Shown here: positions 24,945 to 36,219 of the stretch, in pieces
How positions within the stretch are numbered: the stretch's first letter is position 1
Layout of the letters: every line of letters starts with the position of its first letter
Assembly (NCBI GenBank): GCA_029862125.1
Contig: JAOTXY010000004.1
Location: 17,122 to 81,121, forward strand
Reading direction: 5' to 3'
DNA: 64,000 bases
From: Gammaproteobacteria bacterium
Lineage (GTDB): Bacteria; Pseudomonadota; Gammaproteobacteria; GCA-001735895
Program-made: the position numbers and the translations under genes
Notes under the pieces: model-generated
Seen by the model: only the letters and a program-made list of their open reading frames with translations
Told to the model about the DNA's origin: nothing
The model's database searches: none

Positions 24945-26264
24945 ATGAGCGCGGCAACACCCAGAATCGGCTTCGTCAGCCTCGGATGTCCGAAGGCGAC
25001 CGTCGACTCGGAACAGGTTATTACCCAGTTAAGTGCCGAGGGTTACAATATTGTGCCCGATTTCGATAACGCCGACATGGTTATCATCAATACCTGCGGA
25101 TTTATCGATAGCGCTATCGAAGAATCACTCGATACAATCGACGAAGCACTGCATCAAAACGGTCGCGTCATCGTCACCGGTTGTCTCGGCACGCGCGCCG
25201 ATATGATCAATAATCGCTTTCCATCGCTGCTTGCCGTTACCGGACCGCATGCCCGGGATGAAGTCATGCAGGCAGTGCATAAACATTTACCGGCTCCACA
25301 TGATCCGTTTCTGGACCTGGTGCCGAAACAGGGCGTGCGTCTAACGCCACGGCATTATGCCTACCTGAAAATATCCGAAGGCTGTAATCATCGTTGCAGC
25401 TTCTGCATTATTCCATCACTACGCGGTGACCTGGTAAGCAGGCCGATTGATGAAGTCATGGATGAAGCGCAAATTCTGGTTGATGCCGGTATCCGGGAGA
25501 TCCTGGTAATTTCACAGGATACCAGTGCCTACGGTGTGGATTGCAAGTACAGCACTCGTTTCTGGCAGGGGCAGGCACTGCAAACCCGATTCCTGGACCT
25601 GGCCCGCGCCCTCGGCCAGCTGGGTGTCTGGGTTCGATTGCACTATGTTTACCCTTACCCGCATGTCGATGACGTGATTCCGCTAATGGCTGACGGCGCC
25701 ATTCTTCCTTACCTGGATATGCCGATGCAGCACGCCAGCCCGCGCGTCCTGAAATCAATGAAACGGCCGGGAAATCGAGATCGTATGCTCGAGCGTATTC
25801 TGAAATGGCGGGAGGTTTGCCCTGAGCTTGTAATCCGCAGCACCTTTATCGTCGGGTTTCCGGGAGAGACCGATTCAGAATTCGAGGAATTACTCGATTT
25901 TCTCGAAGTTGCGCAACTCGACCGCGTCGGGTGTTTTACTTATTCCGCGGTCGAAGGCGCAACCGCCAACGCGTTCGCAAACCCGGTTGCGGAGACGCTG
26001 AAACAGGAACGTTATCACCGTTTCATGCTTAAACAGCAAGCTATCAGTGCGCAAAAATTGCAGCAACGCATCGGTCAACAGATGACAGTGCTGGTGGAAA
26101 CGAGTGATGCGCAAGGTTACGTGGGGCGCAGTTACGCCGATGCACCGGAAATTGACGGGGTGGTTAACATTGCCACTGACCAAAAATTATCCCTGGGTGA
26201 ATTCTATCGCGTCGAGATTGGCACCGCCGACGAATATGACCTTTACGCGCTGCCCAGCAGGTAG
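24945..26264 (+). CDS. rimO: Ribosomal protein S12 methylthiotransferase RimO
   Basis: 439 residues, full length. An N-terminal UPF0004 domain holds one Fe-S cluster through cysteines in [14 protein letters not shown] and VTGCLGT. The central radical-SAM domain has [15 protein letters not shown] (CxxxCxxC). A C-terminal TRAM domain ([28 protein letters not shown], partly quoted) follows. RimO adds a methylthio group to Asp89 of ribosomal protein S12. Its 3' end overlaps the converging Rieske gene by 22 bases. Confidence 0.97.
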   Translation: MSAATPRIGFVSLGCPKATVDSEQVITQLSAEGYNIVPDFDNADMVIINTCGFIDSAIEESLDTIDEALHQNGRVIVTGCLGTRADMINNRFPSLLAVTGPHARDEVMQAVHKHLPAPHDPFLDLVPKQGVRLTPRHYAYLKISEGCNHRCSFCIIPSLRGDLVSRPIDEVMDEAQILVDAGIREILVISQDTSAYGVDCKYSTRFWQGQALQTRFLDLARALGQLGVWVRLHYVYPYPHVDDVIPLMADGAILPYLDMPMQHASPRVLKSMKRPGNRDRMLERILKWREVCPELVIRSTFIVGFPGETDSEFEELLDFLEVAQLDRVGCFTYSAVEGATANAFANPVAETLKQERYHRFMLKQQAISAQKLQQRIGQQMTVLVETSDAQGYVGRSYADAPEIDGVVNIATDQKLSLGEFYRVEIGTADEYDLYALPSR

Positions 26265-26587
26265 ACCTTATCGCCTTCTACCCTGATTGGCAGGGATTCC
26301 AGGCTTTCCCCCGGGCAGGGACCGAAAACGCATTCCCCGGTGTCGATCAAAAAACGTGCATCATGCACCGCGCACTGGATCAGCGAGCCCTCGATATCGA
26401 GGAACTGGTGGTCAACCCAGTCCAACGGCGATCCTGTATGCGGGCAACTATTGCGGTAAGCAAAACATTCTCCATCGCGTCGTACGACAAAGCCGTCAAC
26501 CTGTTTTCCGGCACAATCGAGCGAAAACCCATAGGACCCGGGGTCGGACAACCGTTCCAGTTCACAAATAAAGACCAAATTTTCCAT
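26243..26587 (-). CDS. Rieske [2Fe-2S] ferredoxin-type protein
   Basis: From the ATG at 26587 the protein has 114 residues. The two halves of the Rieske cluster motif are CPHTGSP (Cys-x-His) and CAVHDARF (Cys-x-x-His), 21 residues apart, followed by a [14 protein letters not shown] proline loop. It should carry one electron; a partner oxygenase or reductase is not seen nearby. A 60-bp upstream extension from a TTG at 26647 is possible but lacks support. It is divergent from the diguanylate cyclase. Confidence 0.82.
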   Translation of the reverse strand: MENLVFICELERLSDPGSYGFSLDCAGKQVDGFVVRRDGECFAYRNSCPHTGSPLDWVDHQFLDIEGSLIQCAVHDARFLIDTGECVFGPCPGESLESLPIRVEGDKVYLLGSA

Positions 26588-26701
26588 ATTTTTGCTTATA
26601 AATCCTCTCTTACAGCCGATAACAATTGGGCCACCACAACAAGACAAGAATCTGAATTCACCCCGGACCAGGCAAGGTTAAGGGTCAAGGATACTGAATT
26701 A

Positions 26702-28255
26702 ATGCTGCACAAGGTCGAACAAAATAGCGACTGGAAGTCGAGATATCAAGACGCACTCAAAGATCTTGAGGCGCGCGAGCAGGGGTGGGTGCAAAGCGAG
26801 GAGCTGCTGCGTAAGGCAATCGCCCGTTTGAGCGCTACCTGTCGTGGGCTCGATACAAGGCTGGATAAGCAGCTAAACACCATCGAACAGCTATCGCGGG
26901 AAAAACACGACGATAAGCTTGTCGATGCGCTCGATCAGCTCGCCCAGGTAGTGACCTCCCCCGGTAATTCGAAAGTGAGCACCAAAACGCGTCGTTCCGA
27001 CCCGATTATGCTGATGCTCGAACTGTTACAGAACATTCATTTTGATACCTCGCAGCGCGGTCAATTGAAAGAAATTTGCTCTGACTTACTGAAGTCAGTC
27101 GCCAATGGCCACGATAGCGATTCGGTCAGCGTCTACATTCAAAAGCTCTCCGAATTGATCAACGAGAATTTCGATAACATTAACAGCGGCGGTCAGCCTT
27201 CGAAGCCCGGTGAGACACATATCGATCAGCTGATGACATCTCTGCTGGAACGACTTACGCTTATTCAGGGCGCAGACAGTAGCGCGCAAGAGATCCAGGA
27301 ACGAGTCCACGAAGGGGTCGATGATGAGCAGTGGACCGACACCTTAAACGATATTGTCAATTCAATTTCGGGGTCAATAAAAAACCTGGAGCAGGAAAAG
27401 CGTGAACTTGAAAATTTCATTGTCAAGGTTACCGAACAACTCGAAGACGTAACCCAGACCATCGTAGAAGATCAGAAGGACCACGAGTCCAATCACGAAG
27501 ATGCAAAGTCTCTGCAAAGTTTTGTGCAGGAAGGTATGGAGTTAATCCAGAAAAACGTCCAGTCAAGCAATGACCTGCAAGAAGTGAAGTCCGGGGTAGC
27601 CAAGAATATTGATGACATTCGTGGTGGCGTCGACGAATTCGCGGATCGCTTCGACGAGCGCCACGACGCAACCGCCGAACGCAATCTCAAGCTCACCGAG
27701 CAACTCTCCCAAATGGAACAGGAAACCCAGGAATTGCAGGTCATGCTGCAGGAAAACCGGACCAAACTGCTTTATGACGCGCTAACCGGTGTTTATAGTC
27801 GCATGGCCTACGACGAGCGCATTGAACAGGAACTCGCACGCTGGACTCGCTACGATACTCCCTTTAGCTATGTCATTCTCGACATCGATTTCTTTAAGCG
27901 CATTAACGATTCCTACGGGCATAACGCCGGAGACAAGGCATTAAAAATCGTCGCCCAGCTGATGACGAAATATGTACGCCAATCGGATTACGTTTTTCGC
28001 ATCGGCGGTGAAGAATTCGTGCTGCTATTGACAAATACTGCGCAAGACAATGCCGACAAGATGGTGGAAAAGATGCGCGCGGGGATCGCCGCCAGCAGTT
28101 TTCATTTCAAGGGCGAACCGGTAACCCTGACGTTATCAGCGGGCATTACTGAAACCCGCAAAGGCGATAGTGTCGAGTCGATTTATGAGCGTGCGGACAA
28201 GGCCCTTTACAAGGCCAAGAATTCTGGACGTGATTGCCAGTTTATTGCCGATTAA
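26702..28255 (+). CDS. Diguanylate cyclase (GGDEF/GGEEF) with long coiled-coil N-terminus
   Basis: 517 residues from the ATG at 26702; AAGG lies about ten bases before it. The N-terminal 340 residues are charged and helical (coiled coil, e.g. LEQEKRELENFIVKVTEQLE), without membrane spans or a known sensor domain. The C-terminal GGDEF domain shows DALTGVYSRMAYDERI, DIDFFKRINDSYGHNAGD, and the active-site motif RIGGEEFVLLL. It should make cyclic di-GMP from two GTP. No inhibitory RxxD is obvious just before GGEEF. It faces the BolA gene tail-to-tail. Confidence 0.88.
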   Translation: MLHKVEQNSDWKSRYQDALKDLEAREQGWVQSEELLRKAIARLSATCRGLDTRLDKQLNTIEQLSREKHDDKLVDALDQLAQVVTSPGNSKVSTKTRRSDPIMLMLELLQNIHFDTSQRGQLKEICSDLLKSVANGHDSDSVSVYIQKLSELINENFDNINSGGQPSKPGETHIDQLMTSLLERLTLIQGADSSAQEIQERVHEGVDDEQWTDTLNDIVNSISGSIKNLEQEKRELENFIVKVTEQLEDVTQTIVEDQKDHESNHEDAKSLQSFVQEGMELIQKNVQSSNDLQEVKSGVAKNIDDIRGGVDEFADRFDERHDATAERNLKLTEQLSQMEQETQELQVMLQENRTKLLYDALTGVYSRMAYDERIEQELARWTRYDTPFSYVILDIDFFKRINDSYGHNAGDKALKIVAQLMTKYVRQSDYVFRIGGEEFVLLLTNTAQDNADKMVEKMRAGIAASSFHFKGEPVTLTLSAGITETRKGDSVESIYERADKALYKAKNSGRDCQFIAD

Positions 28256-28482
28256 CTGGCCTCGTCGGGTGTCTTCGCAACAATGGTCAATGCATGCAGT
28301 TCCCCGGAGGTAATTTCATCGTTGACACAGGCATAGACCAACTGGTGGCGTTTTATTGGTGTCAGGCCTGCGAAAGTATCGCTGACGACGTTGGCAACAA
28401 ACTTGCCCTCGCCGCCACTAACTTCAATCGCAGCGTCAGGCATGCCGGTTGCGATTAACTGCTGAATGTGTTCTGGAGTCAT
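28252..28482 (-). CDS. BolA/IbaG family protein
   Basis: 76 residues. The class-II KH-like fold is visible as AAIEVSGGEGKFVANVVSDTF (partly quoted), GLTPIKRHQLVYACV and a C-terminal LHALTIVAKTPDEA. The conserved His of KRHQLVY is present. BolA-like proteins bind monothiol glutaredoxin with a shared [2Fe-2S] cluster or act in stress responses; the short form resembles IbaG. Its stop overlaps the diguanylate cyclase by four bases. It is divergent from the FliL-like gene. Confidence 0.9.
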   Translation of the reverse strand: MTPEHIQQLIATGMPDAAIEVSGGEGKFVANVVSDTFAGLTPIKRHQLVYACVNDEITSGELHALTIVAKTPDEAS

Positions 28483-28548
28483 GGATTAAGGCATTTAAGT
28501 CAATCGATGGATTGATAAACTATATTACAAGAGGTGTTGGTAATTACC

Positions 28549-28953
28549 ATGAAAAAACTATTTTTATGTTCAATAATGTTGATGTTCTGCCTTACCCAGG
28601 TACAAGCCGCCGAGGACGAGGCAAAAGCATCGACAACATCGGCTTATGTTTCACTCGGCGACCCGATGGTGCTCAACCTTAGCGGCCCCAGGCGATTGAC
28701 TTTCCTGCAACTCAGTGCGGATGTTTTAGTCAGTGACTCTGATGCCGAGGCAACCATCAAGACGCACGTGCCGGCGATTCGACATAGCCTGATCATGCTG
28801 CTTAGCGAACAAAAGGCTGGCGATATCAAGTCACCCGCCCGGCGCGAGGAAATTCGCCAACAGGCAACCTCACAGGTACAGGCGCTGATTGCCGACCTGT
28901 CCGGTAGCGAGAACGTCGGCGAAATCCTGTTCTCCAACATCCTCGTCCAGTAA
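28549..28953 (+). CDS. Stand-alone FliL-domain protein with signal peptide
   Basis: 134 residues from the ATG at 28549. A signal peptide (MKKLFLCSIMLMFCLTQVQA) is followed by a FliL C-terminal domain: YVSLGDPMVLNL, LTFLQLSADVLV, HVPAIRHSLIMLLSEQ, and VGEILFSNILVQ. FliL in flagellated bacteria is a membrane-anchored basal-body stator partner. Here there is no membrane anchor beyond the signal and no flagellar gene in the window, so it may be a periplasmic FliL-like protein with another task. Confidence 0.75.
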   Translation: MKKLFLCSIMLMFCLTQVQAAEDEAKASTTSAYVSLGDPMVLNLSGPRRLTFLQLSADVLVSDSDAEATIKTHVPAIRHSLIMLLSEQKAGDIKSPARREEIRQQATSQVQALIADLSGSENVGEILFSNILVQ

Positions 28954-28989
28954 CCCATCCGCAGGCCAACTCCACAAGTTCCTGATAGC

Positions 28990-29119
28990 GCTATCTCGGG
29001 GGAAAGCCCGCAAAAGACGCTCCCAACCGGCGCAAGCGCCGGTTGGTCCATCCATGGAACCGCTTGGAGCTCGGCATCCATGCCTCGCTACACTTTTGCG
29101 CCCTTTCCCCCGAGATAGC
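28990..29119. repeat. Long inverted repeat with an internal 10-bp hairpin
   Basis: Arms 28990-29016 and 29093-29119 are reverse complements over 25 of 27 bases, including 17 contiguous ones (GCTATCTCGGGGGAAAG). Between them, 29023-29032 and 29037-29046 form a perfect 10-bp stem (CCAACCGGCG) with loop CAAG. No ORF fits. It looks like a palindromic intergenic element with nested stems. Confidence 0.85.
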
Positions 29120-29130
29120 TCGATTTTCGA

Positions 29131-29256
29131 GGTTTTGGTGTCGCGGTATCTTTGCGGGACGCTGCGCAACAGGGATGTTGTGATACGGCACTCCGGGCGC
29201 GAGCCTACATGGATGTATTTACGGCGATCCGGCAAAGATACCGCGACACCAAAACC
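29131..29256. repeat. Second long inverted repeat, 25-bp perfect arms
   Basis: Arms 29131-29155 and 29232-29256 are exact reverse complements of 25 bases. They enclose 76 bases containing smaller symmetric pieces (CAACA/TGTTG; ACATGGATGT). It lies 11 bases from the first inverted repeat, between the FliL-like gene and rnd. The whole 28954-29292 gap is thus occupied by palindromes, not a gene. Confidence 0.88.
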
Positions 29257-29292
29257 GTAAATACTGTGCTGATCGATGGGTCCGTGAATGGG

Positions 29293-30453
29293 TTATTTGG
29301 GGTCGAGCTTGTGGTCTTCGTTATCGACGCTGATAGCGGACTGGTCATGGATAAACTCGAGTAGTTGCTCACCCGCCATCGAAAAACGCCAACCCTGGGT
29401 CAGCCGGCTGCTTTTTCGATTCACAATCAGGCTATCGATATCCTTGCGCGTGGCAAGCGTGGCGAGCGCAATCTGATTCTGATCCGCGATCTTTCGGCAC
29501 AAGGCCATCAGGCTGTCACCCAGCGCTAGTTGCTGTTTGTTCAAATTTCTCAACTTGTCATGTTGTGGCCACTGCGCCGAATCGACCGTCTTTGCGTGCG
29601 CAACGATTTTTAACAGCTCTTCACCATGGCGCCTGGCAGTTTTTTCACTCAGCTCGGGAATTCGCGCCAGGTCTTCGAAGTCTTCAGGTTTCTGGCGTGC
29701 AATTTCGACCAGGGCATCATCCTTGGCTATCCAGCGTCGCGGTCGGTTCTGTTGCTGCGCCAGTTCCTCGCGCCAGCGGCACAAGTCACTTGCGATTTGC
29801 AGCTTTTCGTCTTTGAGCTTGAGCACACCTTTGAGCCGCCGCCATAATTGCGACTTGTCTACCTGGTAGTTCTCCGGCTCACTCATCGCAACTAAGTCCT
29901 TTTCAATCCAGCTGCTGCGCCGGGTTGAATCAAGCTTCTGCTTTAGCGCTTCATAAACTGCTATCAGGTGGCGCACATCGTCCATCGCATAATTGAGTTC
30001 ATCCAGGCTCAAGGGTCTGCGAAGCCAGTTAGCGCGCGTATGTTTTTTATCGAGCGTCACCCCGGTAATCTGTTGTACCAGGTCTGCATATGAAATCTGG
30101 TGGTTGTAGCCGAGCACCGCGGCGGCTATTTGAGTATCGAACACGGGCGCAGGCACTGCTGCAAACTTCTGGTAAAGAATTTCAAGATCTTGTGAAGGCG
30201 AATGAAATACTTTCAACAGGTCCGGCTTGACCAGCAATGCAGCCAGCGGCTCGAATTCAGTAATCGCAAGTGGATCAACACAGGCCAGTTGATCGCCGCT
30301 CGCAATCTGTATCAACGCCAGCTCAGGATAATAGGTACTCTCACGGATGAACTCGGTATCGATCACACAATAGGTGGCTTCGCCTATCCCTGCGCAAAAC
30401 CGCACCAACCCGGCATTATTGTCGATGTATTCATAATCCTGTTGTGCAGCCAA
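29293..30453 (-). CDS. rnd: Ribonuclease D
   Basis: 386 residues. The DEDDy 3'-5' exonuclease domain shows VIDTEFIRE (first acids), FHSPSQDLEIL, and YAMDDVRHLI with the Tyr-x3-Asp pair. Two C-terminal HRDC domains follow (about residues 205-285 and 300-375). RNase D trims tRNA precursors. It is the last of a minus-strand run mreB-mreC-mreD-rnd and begins seven bases after mreD. Confidence 0.94.
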   Translation of the reverse strand: MAAQQDYEYIDNNAGLVRFCAGIGEATYCVIDTEFIRESTYYPELALIQIASGDQLACVDPLAITEFEPLAALLVKPDLLKVFHSPSQDLEILYQKFAAVPAPVFDTQIAAAVLGYNHQISYADLVQQITGVTLDKKHTRANWLRRPLSLDELNYAMDDVRHLIAVYEALKQKLDSTRRSSWIEKDLVAMSEPENYQVDKSQLWRRLKGVLKLKDEKLQIASDLCRWREELAQQQNRPRRWIAKDDALVEIARQKPEDFEDLARIPELSEKTARRHGEELLKIVAHAKTVDSAQWPQHDKLRNLNKQQLALGDSLMALCRKIADQNQIALATLATRKDIDSLIVNRKSSRLTQGWRFSMAGEQLLEFIHDQSAISVDNEDHKLDPK

Positions 30454-30460
30454 AATGCTG

Positions 30461-30940
30461 CTACCTCAACAACGCTTTGCGTCGGATATCGCGCAATATC
30501 ACGAACACCCAGGGCCAGATCAACATACCAATAAACGGTGCTGCAAAGAAAGTCAGCAAGGGTGTCGGCCGACCCAGTATGCCCTCCACCCAGGCCACTA
30601 TCACCTGGTCGATCAACAACAGTACGAATATGTAAATCGCTTGCTGGGCCAGGGCCAGTACACGAATGCGCTGGTAAAGGTTCAGATTGATGTAAATGAT
30701 AAGTAGTAGTGGCAGGGTGTGCTGACCGAGTAGCGTGCCGAGCGAGGTATCAAGAATGATGCCGGTAAAAAACGCAAACCACAGGCCGACACGCTTGGGC
30801 AAGGCCATGCTCCAGTAAATCAGCGTCAATGCTATCCAGTTTGGTCGATAAATCTGTACCCAGTCCGGTAGTGGCAGAATCATCAAAACCAGGGCCGCCA
30901 GCAAGCTTAAATATATAACCAGATATTTCAGCTGCGACAT
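30461..30940 (-). CDS. mreD: Rod shape-determining protein MreD
   Basis: 159 residues with five predicted membrane helices and the MreD pattern LPDWVQIYRPNWIALTLIYW near residues 25-45 (partly quoted), GLWFAFFTGIILDTSLGTLLG, and LPLLLIIYINLNLY. It is part of the elongasome with MreC, MreB, RodA and PBP2. It lies one base after mreC. Confidence 0.94.
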   Translation of the reverse strand: MSQLKYLVIYLSLLAALVLMILPLPDWVQIYRPNWIALTLIYWSMALPKRVGLWFAFFTGIILDTSLGTLLGQHTLPLLLIIYINLNLYQRIRVLALAQQAIYIFVLLLIDQVIVAWVEGILGRPTPLLTFFAAPFIGMLIWPWVFVILRDIRRKALLR

Positions 30941-30941
30941 T

Positions 30942-31760
30942 TTATTGTCTGGGTTTTATGACGAGTACTTCGCGACTGGAATCGAGCCGGGCCTTGGGTT
31001 CGGCCAGAACCGATACGAATCCGCGCACCTTGTCTTCGCTTATTGCGGTTACCCTGGCAACCGGATAATCCGGCGGGAACCGCCCTCCCAGGCCCGATGT
31101 AACCAGTTCATCATCGACCATGATATCCGCCGTTGCGGGCAGGTAACGCAACTCAAGCTGGCGCGTCGAGCCCCGGCCAAACGCAACCGAGCGAGTGCCG
31201 CTGCGGATAAACTGCACCGGAATTGCATGCTCCGGGTCGGATATCAGGATAATTGTCGCCGATTGAGGATTGACATGAATGACCTGGCCCATAATACCGA
31301 AATCATCAATTACGGCGTGGCCCATTGCGACACCATCACTACTACCCTTGTTAATCTCGATAAGCTGGCTATATGGATTCTGGTCCACCGATAAAAGTTC
31401 GGCAACGATAACTTCGTCGGCAATCTTGCGCGACGAACCTAGCAGATTACGCAGACGCGCATTTTCTTCCGCCAGGATTTCAAGTTTTTGCAGGCGTGCG
31501 CTGAGAATGCGCCCCTCGGCCTTGAGTGATTCGTTTTCTTCCAATAACTCGGTATGTGAGGTGAACCAGTCGTTGAGCCAGTTGCCACCAGTCGCCGGCA
31601 AACTGACCAGGTATCTGAGGGGAGAAAGGGCCAGGGAAATGTTGGTGCGTACGATCTCGAGATGCTGAAACCGATGATCGACAACCATCATCGCAATACA
31701 AAACCCAATCAGAAACAGCGCCTGTAATGTTGCGCCACGAACCTCGATTATTGTCTTCAT
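30942..31760 (-). CDS. mreC: Rod shape-determining protein MreC
   Basis: 272 residues. An N-terminal membrane helix (QALFLIGFCIAMMVVD) and a coiled coil (LEENESLKAEGRILSARL) precede the beta-barrel domains (VIDDFGIMGQVIHVNPQSA, LVTSGLGGRFPPDYPVARVT). It bridges MreB filaments to the periplasmic peptidoglycan synthases. Located 22 bases after mreB. Confidence 0.94.
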   Translation of the reverse strand: MKTIIEVRGATLQALFLIGFCIAMMVVDHRFQHLEIVRTNISLALSPLRYLVSLPATGGNWLNDWFTSHTELLEENESLKAEGRILSARLQKLEILAEENARLRNLLGSSRKIADEVIVAELLSVDQNPYSQLIEINKGSSDGVAMGHAVIDDFGIMGQVIHVNPQSATIILISDPEHAIPVQFIRSGTRSVAFGRGSTRQLELRYLPATADIMVDDELVTSGLGGRFPPDYPVARVTAISEDKVRGFVSVLAEPKARLDSSREVLVIKPRQ

Positions 31761-31782
31761 TTAGGCAGTGGCCGATCGATTT

Positions 31783-32838
<1,056 letters not shown>

Positions 32839-33041
32839 TTAACCCGTTGTATATTTTTCGATGTGCGTTCGCACGAAATTTCCCGACCCTGCGTAAAATT
32901 AACGCAGATCTAACATACTCTAGCAACGGTATGTCATTTTCACAAGGTGAAATACCTTAAAAATCAGTCTTTTGCTTATACAAGCGGTGAAATTGTGGTA
33001 AGTTTGCGAGCTTTTCTCAGGCCCCATGGAAATTTCCCGAA

Positions 33042-33329
33042 ATGACCCTGAAATCCGAAGACATTCGCAATATAGCTCACCTCGCGCGACTGCACATTGA
33101 CGAAGACGCAATTGACGATTATGTAGACGATTTATCCAACATTCTGTCACTGGTCGACCAGATGAACCAGGTCGATAGCAGCAGCGTCGCGCCGCTGTCA
33201 AATCCACTCGATGCAACCCAACGACTGCGTGCCGATGAAGTCACCGAAACCAACCAGCGCGACAAGTTTCAGCAAATCGCCCCCGATGTTGCCGATGGGT
33301 TTTACCGGGTGCCCAAGGTAATTGAATAA
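33042..33329 (+). CDS. gatC: Aspartyl/glutamyl-tRNA amidotransferase subunit C
   Basis: 95 residues with [15 protein letters not shown], a central [19 protein letters not shown] and [12 protein letters not shown], all typical of GatC, the chaperone subunit that wraps GatA-GatB. Its stop overlaps gatA by one base. The spacer to mreB (32830-33041) should hold the divergent promoters. Confidence 0.94.
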   Translation: MTLKSEDIRNIAHLARLHIDEDAIDDYVDDLSNILSLVDQMNQVDSSSVAPLSNPLDATQRLRADEVTETNQRDKFQQIAPDVADGFYRVPKVIE

Positions 33330-34780
33330 TGACCAGGAGCGTCATCGAAATTTGCGAGGGCCTGGCCACGGGCGAGTTCTCGAGCGTTGAAATTACCCAG
33401 GATTACCTGGCGCGTATTGCGCAGCACAATCCAGCACTCAATTGCTTTATCAGCGTTACCGGGGAGCTCGCGCTCGAACAGGCGCGCCAGGCCGACACGG
33501 TCCGGGCCGCCGGTAATGCAGGCGCCCTTACCGGGGTGCCGATTGCGCACAAGGACCTGTTCTGTACCGACGGGGTCAGAACCTCCTGCGGCTCCCGAAT
33601 CCTGGATAACTTTATTGCACCCTACGATGCGACCGTGATCGAGCAGTTCAACCAGGGTGGTACGGTGATGCTGGGCAAAACCAACATGGATGAATTCGCA
33701 ATGGGATCGTCCAACGAGAATTCATACTACGGCAGCGTCGCCAACCCGTGGAACCTGAAGCACGTGCCGGGTGGTTCATCGGGTGGTTCGGCCGCCGCAG
33801 TAGCGGCCGGCCTTGCACCCGCAGCAACAGGCACCGATACCGGTGGTTCAATCCGCCAGCCGGCCGCTTTCTGTGGCGTGACCGGCATCAAACCGACCTA
33901 TGGACGCGTGTCGCGTTACGGCATGGTCGCTTTCGCTTCGAGTCTTGACCAGGGCGGACCGTTCGCGCGCAGTGCCGAGGATTGTGCCCTGCTGTTACAG
34001 ACCATGGCGAAATTTGATCCCCGGGATTCGACCTCCTCCGAGCAGGCAGTACCTGATTACAGCGCGGGACTCGGGCAGGGAATCGAGGGCCTGAAGATCG
34101 GATTACCCAAAGAATACTTCGCCGACGGGCTGGACAGTCGAATAGCCGGCGTAATCGAAACTGCGATAGACGAGTTACGCAAGCTCGGCGCCGAAATCAA
34201 GGAAATTTCACTGCCGAATACCGGCTTGTCGATTCCGACCTATTACGTGGTTGCAATGGCGGAATGCTCTTCCAACCTGTCGCGCTTCGACGGTGTGCGC
34301 TTCGGTCACCGCTGCGAAAATCCGGTCGATCTCGAAGACTTATACAAGCGCTCGCGCGGTGAAGGCTTTGGCGCCGAGGTTAAACGCCGTATCCTGATCG
34401 GCACCTACGCGCTCTCCGCGGGCTACTACGACGCCTACTATCTCAAAGCGCAGCAACTTCGACGCATGATCAAGGATGATTTTCAAAGCGCTTTCGATAG
34501 CGTCGATTTAATCCTGGGCCCGACCACGCCCGAAGTAGCGTTCGAGATCGGCGCCAAAACCGATGATCCCGTGAGCATGTACCTGCAGGATATTTATACG
34601 ATTTCGCTGAACCTCGCCGGTCTGCCGGGGATGTCACTCCCGGTTGGCTTCGTCGATGGTTTACCGGTCGGGATGCAGTTGATCGGCAACTACTTCGATG
34701 AAGCTGGCTTGCTTGCTGCTGCGCACAGCTACCAACAGGTGAGTGATTGGCACTTGCAAACCCCGGGGCTGACCTCATGA
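33329..34780 (+). CDS. gatA: Aspartyl/glutamyl-tRNA amidotransferase subunit A
   Basis: 483 residues of the amidase-signature glutaminase. The Ser-cisSer-Lys triad is visible in PIAHKDLFC (Lys), [14 protein letters not shown] and [12 protein letters not shown] (Ser). It releases ammonia from glutamine for transamidation of Glu-tRNA(Gln) and/or Asp-tRNA(Asn). One-base overlap with gatC, four-base overlap with gatB. Confidence 0.97.
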   Translation: MTRSVIEICEGLATGEFSSVEITQDYLARIAQHNPALNCFISVTGELALEQARQADTVRAAGNAGALTGVPIAHKDLFCTDGVRTSCGSRILDNFIAPYDATVIEQFNQGGTVMLGKTNMDEFAMGSSNENSYYGSVANPWNLKHVPGGSSGGSAAAVAAGLAPAATGTDTGGSIRQPAAFCGVTGIKPTYGRVSRYGMVAFASSLDQGGPFARSAEDCALLLQTMAKFDPRDSTSSEQAVPDYSAGLGQGIEGLKIGLPKEYFADGLDSRIAGVIETAIDELRKLGAEIKEISLPNTGLSIPTYYVVAMAECSSNLSRFDGVRFGHRCENPVDLEDLYKRSRGEGFGAEVKRRILIGTYALSAGYYDAYYLKAQQLRRMIKDDFQSAFDSVDLILGPTTPEVAFEIGAKTDDPVSMYLQDIYTISLNLAGLPGMSLPVGFVDGLPVGMQLIGNYFDEAGLLAAAHSYQQVSDWHLQTPGLTS

Positions 34781-36213
34781 GCGACTGGGAAAGTGTTATC
34801 GGGCTCGAGATTCATGCACAGCTCGCTACAGTGAGTAAAATTTTTTCAGGCGCTTCGACCGCGTTCGGTGCTGATCCCAATACCCAGGCCTGCGCCGTGG
34901 ATCTCGGCATGCCGGGGGTATTGCCGGTACTGAACCGCGAAGCTGTCTCGATGGCTATCCGCTTTGGCGTCGCAATCGATGCCGAAATCGATCGTCATTC
35001 AGTGTTTGCGCGCAAGAATTATTTTTACCCTGACTTGCCCAAGGGTTACCAGATATCCCAGTTTGAACTTCCCATCGTCGGCAAGGGACATATCTCCGTC
35101 AGCCCCGGCGAAGGCGAACATAAGGAAATCGGGATTACCCGGGCACATCTCGAAGAAGACGCCGGTAAGTCGATTCACGACCAGTTTCCAGAGCAAACTG
35201 GCATCGACCTGAATCGCGCCGGCACGCCACTACTCGAAATTGTTTCGGAGCCGGATATGCGTTCGGCGAAAGAGGCGGTTGCCTATGCACGCAAGATCCA
35301 CTCGCTGGTACGTTATCTTGAAATCTGCGACGGCAACATGCAGGAGGGCTCGTTTCGTTGCGATGCCAACGTTTCCGTCAGGCGCAAGGGGGAGCAGGAA
35401 CTCGGCACCCGTGCCGAACTTAAAAATATCAATTCTTTCCGTTTTCTCGAACGTGCGATTAATTTTGAAATCGAACGCCAGATCGATTTGATCGACGACG
35501 GTGGCCGCGTGGTACAGGAAACCCGGCTCTACGATGCCGAACGCGATGAAACTCGCTCGATGCGCAGCAAGGAAGAGGCCAACGACTATCGTTATTTTCC
35601 CGATCCGGATTTATTGCCGGTCACTGTCAGTGACGAGGATATTGCACAAATTCGTGCCGGGCTGCCGGAGCTGCCAGAGCAGAAAAAACAACGCTATATC
35701 GATGAACTCAAGCTATCGGATTACAACGCGGAACTGCTAACCGGTAATCGCGATACCGCGCTTTTTTTTGAAGCGACTCTTGCCGAATCACCCGAACTGT
35801 CAGCGCAACTGGTTAACTGGATCCTGGGTGACCTTGCCGGCGCATTGAACAAGGCCGGCCTCGAGATATCCGATTCACCGATAAAACCTACAATGCTGAC
35901 CCAGCTGGTGGCACGAATTGCCGACAATACGATTTCGGGCAAGATCGCCAAGGAAGTGTTCGATGCGATGTGGCAGGGTGAGGGAAGCGCCGATGACGTT
36001 ATCGAGGCACGCGGACTGAAGCAGATAACCGACAGCGGCGCAATTGAAACCCTGATCGACGAGGTCATCGCCGCCAACCCGGAGCAGGTAGAACAATTCC
36101 GTGCCGGCAAGGAAAAAGTGCTCGGTTTTTTCGTCGGCCAGGTTATGAAGCAATCCCAGGGCAAGGCCAATCCAGGGCAGGTTAACGCCATCCTGCGCGA
36201 CAAGTTGAAATAA
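34777..36213 (+). CDS. gatB: Aspartyl/glutamyl-tRNA amidotransferase subunit B
   Basis: 478 residues from the ATG at 34777 ([16 protein letters not shown]), chosen over an upstream in-frame start inside gatA. GatB phosphorylates the mischarged Glu or Asp on tRNA and joins the ammonia. Motifs include [43 protein letters not shown] and the C-terminal YqeY-like tail ending [10 protein letters not shown]. Completes the gatCAB operon. Confidence 0.97.
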   Translation: MSDWESVIGLEIHAQLATVSKIFSGASTAFGADPNTQACAVDLGMPGVLPVLNREAVSMAIRFGVAIDAEIDRHSVFARKNYFYPDLPKGYQISQFELPIVGKGHISVSPGEGEHKEIGITRAHLEEDAGKSIHDQFPEQTGIDLNRAGTPLLEIVSEPDMRSAKEAVAYARKIHSLVRYLEICDGNMQEGSFRCDANVSVRRKGEQELGTRAELKNINSFRFLERAINFEIERQIDLIDDGGRVVQETRLYDAERDETRSMRSKEEANDYRYFPDPDLLPVTVSDEDIAQIRAGLPELPEQKKQRYIDELKLSDYNAELLTGNRDTALFFEATLAESPELSAQLVNWILGDLAGALNKAGLEISDSPIKPTMLTQLVARIADNTISGKIAKEVFDAMWQGEGSADDVIEARGLKQITDSGAIETLIDEVIAANPEQVEQFRAGKEKVLGFFVGQVMKQSQGKANPGQVNAILRDKLK

Positions 36214-36219
36214 TATCCA

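Noticed and set aside
26363..26701. N-terminal extension of the diguanylate cyclase
   Set aside because: It is the antisense of the Rieske gene and contains no domain; the ATG at 26702 begins the family-like sequence.
28990..29256. CRISPR array
   Set aside because: The repeats are inverted pairs, not regularly spaced direct repeats, and there are no cas genes.
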